Source: Dissophora ornata (taxonomy: Eukaryota; Mortierellomycota; Mortierellomycetes; Mortierellales; Mortierellaceae). Taken from it: DNA of 64,000 nucleotides. The notes beneath the pieces were generated by a model. That model was not told the DNA's origin. It saw nothing but the letters and a program-made list of their open reading frames with translations, and did no database searches. The stretch spans positions 51,292 through 115,291 of the forward strand of contig MU616576.1 in assembly GCA_025201705.1 (NCBI GenBank), read 5' to 3'. Made by a program: the position numbers and the translations under genes. This document shows positions 12,568-23,937 of this stretch, in pieces. Each line of letters starts with the position of its first letter. The first letter of the stretch is position 1.

Positions 12568-14814
12568 CTACTTCTGCGCATTCTGTGCCCGCTGTGACAT
12601 CATTTTCTCATTATTATACATGGTCCAAGTCGAAATCTTGCCTCTCTCCAACACCCGCTCCAACTTTGCTTGCTCCTCAGGATCTGTATGCAACAATCCC
12701 TGTACTACCTTCAAATCTGGCAGATTCTCAATCATCCACACCACATCCTCCTCTGTCATCTCTTGCTCTTGTCCTGTGAACCGCAGCGCCCGCAGTCTCT
12801 TGAGTGTCTTGAGTTGCCCCAACCCTGAACGAAGTCGCAGGTCGAGTCCACCACTTCGTGTGGATACTGCAGAGCTGATGTAGGATGCCGAGAGTGGTGA
12901 AGACGTCGTTGCAGTTGCGGATGGGCTAGGAGTTGGTGGGTATGGCGTAGTTGCTGTTCGCAACGATGAATTCCTACCTCCAACGGAGAGATAAACTAAT
13001 TGATCCAACCTTGCAAGCTGCTCAAACACCTGCCAATGCGTCCTTTCATCTTGCTCTGGGTCGCTCGCGAACCCCGTAATGTGAAGATCCAAATACTTCA
13101 TTCCCTTACAGACCCAGTCATGTTGTTGCTGAGGAACACCAGCACGACGTCCACGTTTGTCTGCGAGAATGTCCCTGGCAAATAGTTTATGACCATCAAA
13201 ACTTTCCAACAATGGACATCCCCTGAGGATTTCCATGGTCATGCGGCTATCGAGTCCTTGACATTGGTAAAGATCTAGACTTTGGAGCGTCCATAAGTGT
13301 CCACGCTCCTTGAGAGCCCGGAAGGACTCTGCTCCGAAATCACTTCTACGGACTTCAAATCTCGTCAATCCGCCAACCGCACTCGCGGCCGCGGAGCCCA
13401 TTCTATTGGTGGTGTTGCCGCAGATATTGCTGTTGTCGGCAGTATTCGTGCACCATAGAATCCGAGCCAACTCACTATCGTTCAATCGCGAATCCGGTAG
13501 GGCCAAAGTCGACAGTTTTGGCCAACACCCTTCCCTGAGAGTTTCACAAAACTCCTCGACCGGGAAGCCTAGCCTAGGTACTCTCCATTCCAACGATCTC
13601 AGTTCCGGACATTGTTTCATGATCAACAGTTGGCAGTGCAGACTCGTGTCTCGGATCCTGCTAAATTTCAGTTCTTTCATCCGTGGGAAATGCAGCTCGG
13701 TCGTGTAGTACGAGGAATCTAGTTGACGGAGAGAGCAATGTTCGAGGTCGAGGGATTCGAGTCGAGTGCACATCTGAAGGAAGGGCTTGATGTGTTTGTA
13801 CACCTGGAGGTTCACGAGCGATTGGAAGGCGGAGAGACGTGGGCAAGGGCAGAATGAGCCTGGCGGTGAGGAAGCCGAGGCTGCAAGGGCACGCCAGAAG
13901 GATCCACCGGGCGACTTGCGTTCGACATAGACCTCGAGCCGCGTCAGGTTGCGATTTCGGAGTAGTAATTTTGTCAGTGGGGTATGAGATCTCTGAATGA
14001 AGTTTTTCTGCTGTTGCGTGGGCATTGCTTCCGAGATGCCCAGACGTGCAGTATTTGCCTCGCTGTGAGCGAGTCCCACGGTGTCATCTCCAACGCCGCT
14101 ATCCCTTCTGACCTTAGTGTCACCTTCCTTTCCTAGCAGCTGTCCTTTATAGACGTGGACATGCTCATTCACCACATGCTCTTTCCTTCGCGAACCTGGC
14201 TCTGGTTGCTCCATCGGATGCGGCGTCGGCGGAGGCTGCTGTCGTTCGTGCTCCTGGTGTCGCACCGAACTGCTTGCGGTGTTGGGTTCAGCCATTCCAA
14301 ACAACGACTCCTCTCCCACTTCCTTGCCTCCACTCCCATACCCACTCATATTTACCTCCCCCACTCCATTTTCACCATCCTCTTCCCCTCCTTCGTTCTC
14401 GTCCTCGTCATCGTCGTCCTCTTCATCTTCCTCATCCTCAAACGTGTCCGGCCACAAAATCAGTGTATCTAATCTCGTACATCTCTCTAGCACCTTTTCC
14501 AATCCCTTCAGATCCGCCAGCGCTAATGTTCGGATAAAATGCGCGTGCCGCTCTATATCCTCGGGTGAGATGCCGTTCGCAGTCTCAACGTGGCCCCAGA
14601 GGATGGGTTGGAAGGCTTGGTGCCAAGTGCGGCTGACGAGAACGCAAGAGAGGGCATCGCGTTGGGAGAGGAATTGGCCGATGAGAGAGAGGATCTCGGG
14701 GAGATCCAAGGCCCATGGGCGAGTGGCAGGAGATAGAACTAAAGCAGGAACTGGAACAGGAGTTGCAACTCGGGCTGAAGGAGTAAACACTGGAGCACGA
14801 TACACAGAAGTCAT
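12568..14814 (-). CDS. F-box/LRR-like protein, 748 aa
   Basis: A single uninterrupted frame from a true ATG at 14814. The F-box lies at about residues 34-78 (LDLPEILSLIGQFLSQRDAL, then SCVLVSRTWHQAFQPILWGHV). F-boxes bind Skp1 and so place the protein in an SCF ubiquitin ligase, with the rest choosing the substrate. An Asp/Glu-rich segment (DEEDEEDDDDEDEN) follows near residue 125. The remainder has irregular leucine-rich repeats (LTRLEVYV, LESLDLEHCSL, LKELKFSRI, LWTLQSLDLYQCQGLDSR), typical of fungal FBXL-like proteins. The last block (LRALRFTGQEQEMTEEDVVWMIENLPDLKVVQGL) resembles the C-terminal ends of 59990 and 61919. Target unknown. Intronless, like most F-box genes here. Confidence 0.85.
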   Translation of the reverse strand: MTSVYRAPVFTPSARVATPVPVPALVLSPATRPWALDLPEILSLIGQFLSQRDALSCVLVSRTWHQAFQPILWGHVETANGISPEDIERHAHFIRTLALADLKGLEKVLERCTRLDTLILWPDTFEDEEDEEDDDDEDENEGGEEDGENGVGEVNMSGYGSGGKEVGEESLFGMAEPNTASSSVRHQEHERQQPPPTPHPMEQPEPGSRRKEHVVNEHVHVYKGQLLGKEGDTKVRRDSGVGDDTVGLAHSEANTARLGISEAMPTQQQKNFIQRSHTPLTKLLLRNRNLTRLEVYVERKSPGGSFWRALAASASSPPGSFCPCPRLSAFQSLVNLQVYKHIKPFLQMCTRLESLDLEHCSLRQLDSSYYTTELHFPRMKELKFSRIRDTSLHCQLLIMKQCPELRSLEWRVPRLGFPVEEFCETLREGCWPKLSTLALPDSRLNDSELARILWCTNTADNSNICGNTTNRMGSAAASAVGGLTRFEVRRSDFGAESFRALKERGHLWTLQSLDLYQCQGLDSRMTMEILRGCPLLESFDGHKLFARDILADKRGRRAGVPQQQHDWVCKGMKYLDLHITGFASDPEQDERTHWQVFEQLARLDQLVYLSVGGRNSSLRTATTPYPPTPSPSATATTSSPLSASYISSAVSTRSGGLDLRLRSGLGQLKTLKRLRALRFTGQEQEMTEEDVVWMIENLPDLKVVQGLLHTDPEEQAKLERVLERGKISTWTMYNNEKMMSQRAQNAQK

Positions 14815-15661
14815 GGTTGCAAACGGGTTGCTGGAGGGTTTTCAGATGTATTTTTTGCGAGGTGCGCTGGGCCGGGGGTTTTCTCGAAAGCAAGAAGAGT
14901 GAATGAGAAACGGAATGAGGGGTTCGAGGAATGGCAAAAAAAAGAGAGAGGGAGAAAATGAAAACTCGGCAAGGCGAGAAATGGGTTGAGTACGGAAGGC
15001 GCGGGGTTCGTGCGTGCGACAAGAACGTACTCCCATTCTGCGTGTGGGAAAACTCATGCGACATCGCTTCCAGGCACATATCACGCACAAGCGCACAATT
15101 CCCCCCACACACGCGCGCGCGCAAACACCGCTGCTCTATTTTATTCAACTGGGTCTGTTCCCCATTCGTGATCGCCTTCCGACGAAGAGCTGCATTGTCT
15201 GTTCATTCCATTTCCCATTCGATTGCAGCAGCGGTGTTGTGCGCTGACCTTGTGTGGACGTTGTGCCAGCCAAAAAGGCAAGTCCCATTGGGCGAATTAT
15301 TCGATTGCAGCGACTGCAATTCGCACCCACGCCCATCACGCGATACCCCACACCTTGAGAACAAAACAAGGCAGAACACACAGAGAACCGTGCGCCTGTC
15401 CCCTTGTTGGCCCATCAAGCGGGAGAAAAAGTCACCTTGGCGCCGTCGTCATCAACGCCTCAGCCAGACTCGATTCGTCGTGGTATCGCTCTCATTTTTT
15501 TTCGCTTCGTTCATGGAAATGTCTCGCGGTTGGTCTGGCCACGCCATATTGCAGAATCAAAGCACAATAATGAAAAGAAATATTAATACAACGTACGATG
15601 AATGTAGTGAGGATGAATGTATGAACAAGCTACAAATACGTAGAAGAAATGGTGTGGTCGT
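14815..15661. other. Intergenic region between two minus-strand genes
   Basis: Positions 14815-14960 are promoter and leader of the F-box gene; 15540-15661 is probably 3' UTR of the regulator gene to the right. In between is a CA/CG dinucleotide run (cacacgcgcgcgc, about 15107-15121). The frames here are short and overlap on both strands with no family resemblance. Confidence 0.5.
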
Positions 15662-18600
15662 TCACCCAAACTGGTCCCAGTACATGTCATTATTGCCGCC
15701 ACCGCTCGGCATTTGCTGGGATCCATCGACTCCAGAGTCAGCATTGTTCGGCGTATCTGATGGAAAGTCAGTATCAAACAACCCCATCGCTCCTGTGACC
15801 GAAGCCAAATGGATGACAGGCCCGGCTGATGGCGTTACCGGAAGACCGGGGACTATGGCGGATGAATGCGTCATAGGAGAGGGGGTAGTGGAATTCGACG
15901 AGGCTGCTGGAGAAGGCGACATTAACGAAGCAGACGATCCTGCAGGAGACCCATTACTGGTCTGAGGAGGGCGGTGGCCAGATATCTGATGATGGTGCTG
16001 CTGTTGCGATTGTTGTTGCCGCTGCATTTGTTGGCGGTGCAACATCTGGCTGTGGCTCACAGGCTGTCCACTACCAAATCCACTTGGCAGGTTACCCTGT
16101 CCTATATCCTCTCCTGGCATTGGGACTTGATGCCGGTTCTGTGAGTAAGCCTGGGTCTCAGTAGCAGGCTGGTTCACCTGCTGCGCAAAGACGTGCGATT
16201 GATTTTGGCCTTGCTGGCGCTCCCCTTGATATCCTCGCTGCTGCTCTATTGGCTGAGAGAACGTTGGGGCCTGTTGCTGCAACGGCAGTAACATATTATG
16301 TTCAAGTTGTTGATGATTCTGAACCTGCAGAGGGCCACTGGAACGCGTCCTTAAAGTGTACCGAGCTTGTTGCTCCATATGTTTCTGTATATGCTGCGGT
16401 GGTTGATGCTGTAAATGCTTCTGTACATGCTGCGGTGGTAGCTGCTGTGTGTGAACCAACACTGAAGTTTCACAGACTTCGGAGTCCATATCGTTCGCAT
16501 AGACCATCAGAATGTCGGGATTGGTTTTGCCAGTGGATGGAGTTGTAATGATGTATGCATTTTTGCGGAGCTGAGTCGCCGGATTCTGTTGATGAGAAGA
16601 TTCCTGTTGAACTGGCGTCTGGCCTGCTTGCATATTGGAAGGCGAGGAGGATTGCCGTTGCTGTGCCTGCATTTGTTCTGGATGCTGCAGCGACGGCGAT
16701 GACTGTGGCTGTGGCTGTTGCTGCAAAAGCCGCTGTTGATAATGATATTGCCGTGATTGGAGATCGAGGTGCTGTTGCATCTGGTTATGCTGCTGCTGTT
16801 GCAGGAAAAGTCGCTCGCTCCTGTACACTGGCCGTCCATGCTTCCGGCTTGGACTATGCTGAGTGGACTGTCCTCTAGTTGCTCCGTGTCCGTTCAATCT
16901 GATGCCAGACATCACTGCCGTAGCAATGCTTGAGCTGGCACCCCCAGAGGATTGACCTGTCGGGGCATCATGAGCTGCTATCGAGACTAATGGCACACCA
17001 GAGCTGTTGAACTGTGAAGGCCGAGGCGGCTGCTGCATTTGCGAGTCCATAATCCCTTGTGATGCCGATGACGGTAATGTCCATTCAACGGGTCTGAACT
17101 CAGTCATAGATAACGGAGATTCATTAGAACTTAACACCTCATTGCGATGGTTTCTGGTATATGTTGCTGACACTGACGGTACTCCCACTGCATTTGAGGA
17201 TGCGTTGTTGGCATATGTTGTGCTCATTGAAGTATCTACACTTGAGTTCATATCAGCGTCATCCTGTAACATCGCCCTTTCTGCAGGGTGACCAGTGGAT
17301 ATTGAGTTATTCTCTGTAGTCTTGGGCGGGCCTGAAGTCGGTTTGCTCCGGATAGACGTGCTCGCCGCTCCTGAAGTCACTGCATTGGATGCATGACGTC
17401 TCTTGGACCTTCCGCTGACATTGGGCTTGTATGTCTTGATCACTAGGCCAGGGACATTGGGTGTCGGTACACTGGATATATTTGCAGCTTTATGAGCGAT
17501 TGTCCCGTCTGGCCGTGGCGTCAAAGGCGCTATCATTGTTGGAGGTCGCCAGAAACGGTCATTAGCTGTTACCAACGCAAGATCAAGATCGTAATTGCCA
17601 AAGAATAGTGGAACAACTCACCATTATTATCAAACAATTCTACAGTATTGCGCGTGATACTGCGATGCGTCAAGGCAGGCACAGTGGAATCCAAATGACC
17701 CCCTCGCGACGCAAAACCCATGCCAGGATTCAACTGCGACAGAAAATCCAGACGTCGTAGATACTCCTCAGGGCGACTGCCTTTGGAGTGGCGATGCCGT
17801 TCCTGGTACAGCAGCCTCATCTCCAGGAATCTCATGGATTCGTAGTAGGTCCGTTCATAAAATAACTCATCCTCTGACTTGTTCTCGCTCGCAGCGTTCT
17901 CGTCCGTAGGCGCCTCGTTAACTGTAGCACTGGTGTTGTCTACCGCTACAACTACGCTACCGTTGTGGTCACGATCAAAAAATTCGGTGTCGTATTGCGC
18001 CAGCCTTTCTCTCTGTCTCTTCAGCTCCTGTTCTTGATCAATCTCCTGCTCCTGCAATATGGCAGCCAGGGTCCTTTCGAACGTCCGGATGCTCAAACCT
18101 ATCCCATCCATGGTCCAATGATAAACAGAAAACTTCCGCAGAGACCCAAGCGTCCGGTGAAATTGATCTACAGCCTGCTCTTTCCTCCGGATTGCCTCCA
18201 TGAATTGTGCGCCCGCTCCACATCCCCCCGCTCTGCCTCCAGTCTTTCTAGGCGGCGTAGGGACGGCTGCAATAATGAGATGCATTCTGGCTGCGTGGAG
18301 TAAACTATATGCTCCTATCCCAAAGCGCTCCAAATGCATCAGATTATCACAGCGCTCTGCCAAACTGGTGATTCTGCGAGCAGCCTGGGCGCAAACTGCT
18401 AGCGAATGGCTTCCTTCCACCGTCACAATCGTATCGGGCTCAGAAAGGGACTCATCCGGTCTGGAAACAGGGCTCAATGGCATCAATTCGCCAACACGCA
18501 CACTGGGCCTGTGCAGTAGTATTAACACAGCATAGTAAATTGAGTGCAGGGTATCTATGAGAATTACATGGAGTCATGCGTGTATGTCAGTAAATATTAC

Positions 18601-20330
18601 AGATCAAGTCTCCCAAGCGGTTCTCTGCGCTTTACGAACCTTTTTTGCTTACCTCCAAACACGTTCGGGTGGTTCTGTAAACTGTCCCATTGAAGGCGTG
18701 GTGGGAGTGATTGTACCCATTCTGTCAGCTCCCTGTCCAGTTCAGCTACGAGAGCATCCTGCTTCTGATTTGAAAGGCGCTGTCTCGCCAACATATCCTG
18801 GCGCGCCTGGGGCTCTCCCGTTGTTCGATTTGTGCTTGCGCCTGCATCCTGCCCGGGATCTCCGTTCGGTGCTGACCCTGAATTGCTAAATTCGTCCATA
18901 CTGCCTTCTTGATCCTGCGACCTGGGTTTTGCGCGGCGAGTGGTCTTTGACTTCTTTCTAGATCCAGTTGTTGATGTCAACGGCTCAGAAGACCCTTCTG
19001 CAGAACGCCCGCGTGTATTCCAAGAACTGGAGAAATAGTCGCTGCCCGAAGTATTTGTTATATAAAAACTGTTCACCACTCGACCAAGCAGCGACGTGAT
19101 GTGGATCAGATGTAGAATATACTCAACATCCATTTGTTCGTGAGCTGGATTGTGCGCCAATGGATCTGGCTTGGGCTTCCCAGCCGCACAGTCGTGATCC
19201 TGGATCAAGAATGGTCTCCCGTTAATGGACCCCTGCGCTCTGTCGAGGACGTAGAGGCACCACCATGTCCTGTTCCTGTATTCAACTTGCGGGGGCCCCA
19301 ACCCCCACCCGGAGCAATCCCTGTTCAGACCCATGTCCAACGCCATCCGGACAGCCATCCCAATGTACATGAAGCTCTTTGTGAGGAAGGTCTGGTTCTT
19401 GGTTTCCTCGAGATGCTTGCCCAGCAAGAACAGTCCCTGGACAGTCGAAAGTCGAGGACGGTCCAGAAATTCTTCCACGAGACGACATGCCGTCTTGCAA
19501 TAGTTCTCTCCAGCGGTCTGAGCTCGTGTAGGATCGGACCGACACATTGGATCCGTCGAATATTTTGATGCAATTGAAAATATTGCCAGCAGCAGGAGCG
19601 GTGACTGAGGCACGCCTGTATCGTATTCCTCCAAGAACATGGATGGGACGATGGGTGCGAACCGGTTGACCTTTGAGAGAAAGAGCGCTATCAGCTCGCG
19701 TGCCAGACGTGGAGGAGGGAACTGAGAGAGCACCGCCGGTGACTGAGCCACGACTGGGAACTCGGAGTCGCTGTACACAGAGAAAGAAGTGGAAGTGCTG
19801 GCGCCACTAGTGAGGTTGATGACTGCGTCTGCTGCGCTTATGCTCAGGCCTAACCTGGGTCCTGGTGACGAAGGAGCCTGTGGCAAGGACGAGGACGCGG
19901 CTACAGCTGCAGTTGCAGTATTGCCGGTCGCGGTAGACGTGGAGGGTATGGCTGCAGTGTGTCCATGCTCGGAAGAAAAACTTAAATTGCTGGTTACCGA
20001 GGTGAGATCGGTGGCAGATGATCCCAAGGCCTCATGAGTGCCGTCGGCTCGACTCGAACGAGCTCGCGGAGAGGACGATGCTGCAAGCGAGCTTGTGGTT
20101 GGCGCCGCAGAATTGGTGAGTAGCGGCAGCGCTGGGTTGGTGGACAGGTAGTAGGATGACGACTCTCCAAGGAAATGGCCCTTGGCGTCGAAATTGTAGT
20201 GATCAAATAAGGCCGCGAGATGACGAAGATTAAAAGGGATTGGGTTCATGACATGACAAAGCTCTCTCCTGGGCACATTGAGTAAGGATCGAGTGTAGTG
20301 ATGATTGAAAGGGATGTAATTCGATAACAT
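15662..20330 (-). CDS. Fungal_trans-domain transcriptional regulator, 1504 aa, no zinc cluster
   Basis: Three exons in phase: 20330-18653, 18554-17622, 17565-15662. The middle homology region of fungal zinc-cluster regulators (Fungal_trans) starts near residue 205 (PPPRLARELIALFLSKVNRFAPIVP) and shows the hallmarks YRNRTWWCLYVLDR and NGRPFLIQDHDC. It is interrupted by a charged, Ser-rich insert and continues across the first junction (YYAVLILLHRPSV). The last 600 residues are Gln/Ser/Pro-rich, with a small internal repeat (PPQHVQKHLQHQ, PPQHIQKHMEQQ), typical of activation or coactivator-binding regions. No Cys6 zinc cluster is present, and only about 180 bp separate the ATG from the F-box gene upstream, so there is little room for a missing exon. 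It may act through a partner or use another DNA-binding segment. Effector unknown. Confidence 0.85.
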
Positions 20331-20509
20331 CTGCTTTTCTTTCCTTCATCAAAGCATCATCGTTTTCTGCTCAGCTAGCTTTGACCCCAGAAAGCACCAC
20401 GGCTGCGCATGTACGTAACCCTGTGGTACACACAGCTCACAGACACAAATGAACCCTGGCCTCTTTCTCCGAAGAAAAAAACATTAAAAATGTCCTGGCA
20501 GTGCCTTTA

Positions 20510-21871
20510 CTAAGCCGTTTTAACACCATTTCCGAGCCAAACTGATCGCAGCTTTGGAAACTTCAAAAGGTGGCGGGCCACACGAGCCGCGAGAGAGCTG
20601 TCCTCCTGTAGACTGTCTGAACTCGGGGATGCAGGTCCTGTCGACCTAATCCTGTGCTTGGCGTCAATCCAAAGCTGAACTGCTTGGTCGATCGTCTCCT
20701 GGGTATCAAGTCCATCGATCCGCAAGTAAAGATCCTCCAAGTTGCCGCAACCCCATTTTGTCTTCTCGATATCCTCAATATCCATCCTATGCAGTGAAAA
20801 CTTGAACTGCTTCAGTTGGGCGCAGTGTTGCGGCATCATCTGTATGACGGAACCGGGTTCTTGAAAATAATCCTCAAGCACAGGAATGTCTTCGGATTCG
20901 TAGAAACCGATTTTAGGGTCAATAATATCGATACATTCCAGGGTTTCTTGATGTCTCAAAATCGCCTGAATGACTTCAACCGTAATAAAATTGTAGTCAA
21001 TGGCAACTTCCCGCAATGTCGTAGGGACATTCGTGATAAGCGCCGCCATCAAGTGGCCAGGCATCTCAAGGTACAATGTGTTCAAACGAGGGCAACATCG
21101 ATGCAGCTCGTTCTTGATGACTTCCATCGAAACAACGAGAGGGTCAGGGGATTCCCACGTCTGCCATGTTAAAATATTCGGAAAATGGACGAGGAGCGAC
21201 GGCGAGCAGGGTGAATTGGAATCCGGTCGAAAGACTTGCGCGACAGGAGCTCCAAGACACTTCAGTGATGTGTGTTGAAAATTGTCATCACCAGGATGAA
21301 GGGTGACATCCTGGATGTATAAGCGATTGAGAGCAGGGCACTGCCGCAGCAACGTTAAAAATGTGTCCCGGCTCGTCTTCATCCCATGGAGTCTGATGTA
21401 CGACAGTCTTGATGACTTCAGGGTGCTGGTGACTCCAGATAGGGCATCGACCGACCATAGCTCCTCGTTATCACGGAGGTATCCAAAAAGACCAAACAGC
21501 TCAATGTGTTGCAGACGCGCAAGGCTCCGTTGGATAATGTCGCAGCAGCGTTCCCGACAATGCGTGTTCGCACCAACAAGCATGCAGAGGCGTTTCAGAG
21601 TGGTAGCTTTGGCCAGGAATACGGTCTCAACTTGTTCATAGCTCCAAACGCCTTCGATAATCCGAATCTTGTGGCCATACTTTTCAAGAACCTCGGGGTC
21701 CAATTCGCTCAGTTTCTTGTGACGATCAAAGTCGATGGTGTGCCAGATAGGGTACGTGAAGTCTTTGCTCCATTCTTTGCACACTTGTGCGCACGCAATT
21801 GCATCCTTGATTGGGAGAAAGAGGCTGATATAAGCTCGTAGCTCTGGTATTTGAAGGGGGCTTCTTATCAT
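20510..21871 (-). CDS. F-box protein, RVARHLLKF subfamily, 453 aa
   Basis: Single exon from ATG 21871. The F-box is at the very N-terminus, residues 5-50 (LQIPELRAYISLFLPIKDAI, CAQVCKEWSKDFTYPIWHTI). The body has weak leucine-rich repeats (LARLQHIELFGL, CPALNRLYIQDVTL, CPRLNTLYLEM), then CAQLKQFKFSLHRMDIEDIE and a C-terminal block RVARHLLKFPKL with VWLGNGVK. The same order and length occur in 34814-36166, 36318-37631, 38176-39561 and the damaged loci at 33060 and 56806, so these are paralogues. Predicted role: substrate receptor of an SCF ligase; substrate unknown. Confidence 0.87.
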   Translation of the reverse strand: MIRSPLQIPELRAYISLFLPIKDAIACAQVCKEWSKDFTYPIWHTIDFDRHKKLSELDPEVLEKYGHKIRIIEGVWSYEQVETVFLAKATTLKRLCMLVGANTHCRERCCDIIQRSLARLQHIELFGLFGYLRDNEELWSVDALSGVTSTLKSSRLSYIRLHGMKTSRDTFLTLLRQCPALNRLYIQDVTLHPGDDNFQHTSLKCLGAPVAQVFRPDSNSPCSPSLLVHFPNILTWQTWESPDPLVVSMEVIKNELHRCCPRLNTLYLEMPGHLMAALITNVPTTLREVAIDYNFITVEVIQAILRHQETLECIDIIDPKIGFYESEDIPVLEDYFQEPGSVIQMMPQHCAQLKQFKFSLHRMDIEDIEKTKWGCGNLEDLYLRIDGLDTQETIDQAVQLWIDAKHRIRSTGPASPSSDSLQEDSSLAARVARHLLKFPKLRSVWLGNGVKTA

Positions 21872-22329
21872 GGCGGGATGGGTTCTGTTGAAAAAGATGA
21901 ACGTTACGATCTGTCGGGTTAATAGGGGCTAATTGTAAGCCACTACACAGCCCACCTGCGCCGCGCCGCCTCCCCCTCAAAAAAAATTGCGCCTCCAACG
22001 GACACAAGAGCGTGGTGGAAGCGCTCTTTCCCTTCTCTGTCCAGAGCTTAGTCTACGAGCCACACGCATTCAATAGTCCTCACCGCCATTTCAGCGAGTT
22101 TTAGTTCCAAAACGAAGCGAGCGCGAAGGGTCGCGTGAGAGTTTACACCACTTATGACGTGCGGCCTGCAAGTGATGCTGTCTATCTTTACTGCGTGATA
22201 ATGTAGCTTTCCCGATTGAGGCGGTGGACCAGCCTGAGGGTCTCTTTCTCAAGACCCAAGAACTGAATGGGACGATGATTATTTATTTCCTTAATACTCG
22301 CGAATGATGATAGGTTTCAGAAGGCACAT

Positions 22330-23543
22330 CAAGCACCCTCAGTCTTAGAACACAAATTCCAAATGAGTAGCTGTTTTAGCTTGCAGAGTTCCTCAAATCC
22401 CATAGGCCACAACGGCGGCACATTTGCCATCCCTCTAATCTGTCTACAAGCCCTTCTCCATACATCTCCATACATCTCTATCTCATCGTTGCAACCGTGA
22501 CTTTGGAATTTTTGCTGATCTAGAAATACGGGCCAGTCTCCAAAGTGCAGATGCAAACACGTTAGTCTGGGACACACCGCCAATAAGCGACCGGCATTAA
22601 GACTGTCAGGGTTTGAGTAAAAACTACTCATTATCAAGCCCTCCAAAAACAGGAGTGGCCCTCCATCAGGTAGCTTTGACTACGCTTGTGACAGTTGAGT
22701 AGTTGCGCACACCTTCAAGACATCTGCCATGGTAGAAAGTCTCCTGGGCCCATTCACGTAATAGAGGTGAAGATACTGGATACGCGGGGGGGTATTCTAG
22801 ACTGTGTCAAATCGTTTGGCTGAGAATCGCAGGTCGAGAGATGAGATGTTCGGACACCTTCTAGCAAGTTCAAAAGTATGTGTTCCTTCGTGATCGGTTA
22901 ATGACAGTGTGGTAAGTCGTTCCCATATCTTAATGCTATTGTAGTCGGCGCTAATAGCGGCAATGGCAGTACTTCAGGCGCTATTTTGATCCACGTTGTT
23001 GCCCTGCTTATTCGAGTAAACTTCGTCCCGGTTGAAGTAGGGCTCCGATTCTTCTAGTCTTATGTCACACCCCGAAAACTCTTCTATCGTGCTATTGTTG
23101 CTTGACTTTGCGTTGGTCAAGTGTAACTTCCTAGGCTGTGGGAGATTTCCAAGGACCCTCTGTTCGATAGAAGATCGTGAACTGCCGTGGATGTATTCAG
23201 AGTCAGCATCCGAATATTAGGGCTGCGCTCAATCAGGGCTGAAAATCGCTCCGCTCAAATAGATTCGGCCCACCATCTCGTGGGTGAGGGTGTAGCGTCA
23301 TCAGATGCCGACGCTCCGGACCGAAGATCTAGAACGAGGAAGTGTGTCCGCATAATACTCTAGGCGATACATCTTCAAGTGCGCTGATGACACGGGTAAT
23401 AGGAAATATACTTTTATGAATGTTATAAAGGACGTTTTAGCCCCTCGTCCACATTTTCCATTCGCCAAGGATATCAGTCGAGAGCATTCAAAGTGCTGGG
23501 CCATTTCGTAAAGAACACGCTGCAGTTTCTTGGCATTCCGCAA
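22330..23543 (-). pseudogene. Decayed F-box/LRR-type gene fragments
   Basis: Pieces with an LRR flavour appear on the minus strand in different frames and separated by stops: AKKLQRVLYEMAQHFECSRL (starting at 23531), then ARRCPNISSLDLRFSAKRFD (about 22860), then LLAVCPRLTCLHLHFGDWPV and FEELCKLKQLLIWNL (22646-22330). The order and spacing fit the C-terminal half of an F-box/LRR gene. No F-box and no start codon remain recognisable. The first stretch is the weakest match. Limits are approximate. Confidence 0.5.
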
Positions 23544-23830
23544 AATCGCTCAGAGTTGACTTAGGTCGCTGGACCAACTCGGTGCACTTCCTCTACCCCA
23601 CATCCAATATCCCACACACCGTACTTACCCCACATCGTTTTCCCAATAAATATGATCTCATTTCACGCACTGAAAAGTTGGCAGCTGGGTTGGGCGGAGG
23701 AGTTCGATAATTGCTCTCGTTTGGGTCTGTTGATATCATTTACGTTTGTTTACACATTTGTTCAAAGACACATGTGAACCCAAATTATGGAGATGTACAG
23801 GAATCAACAACGCCGTTACCACTGGGCATT

Positions 23831-23837
23831 TATAAAA
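23831..23837 (+). promoter_or_regulatory. TATA box of the first SEC14-like gene
   Basis: TATAAAA lies 101 bases before the ATG at 23938 and is followed by a CT-rich leader (tttcttctctcctcaagc), as expected for a strong fungal promoter. Confidence 0.6.
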
Positions 23838-23937
23838 CGAGAGCCGTCTCCCACTTCTGAGAATTCAGTAGTCTATCTGCTTTCTTCTCTCCTCAAGCAC
23901 ATCTCCACACTACCTGTTTCTATCGCTCAGCTTGATA

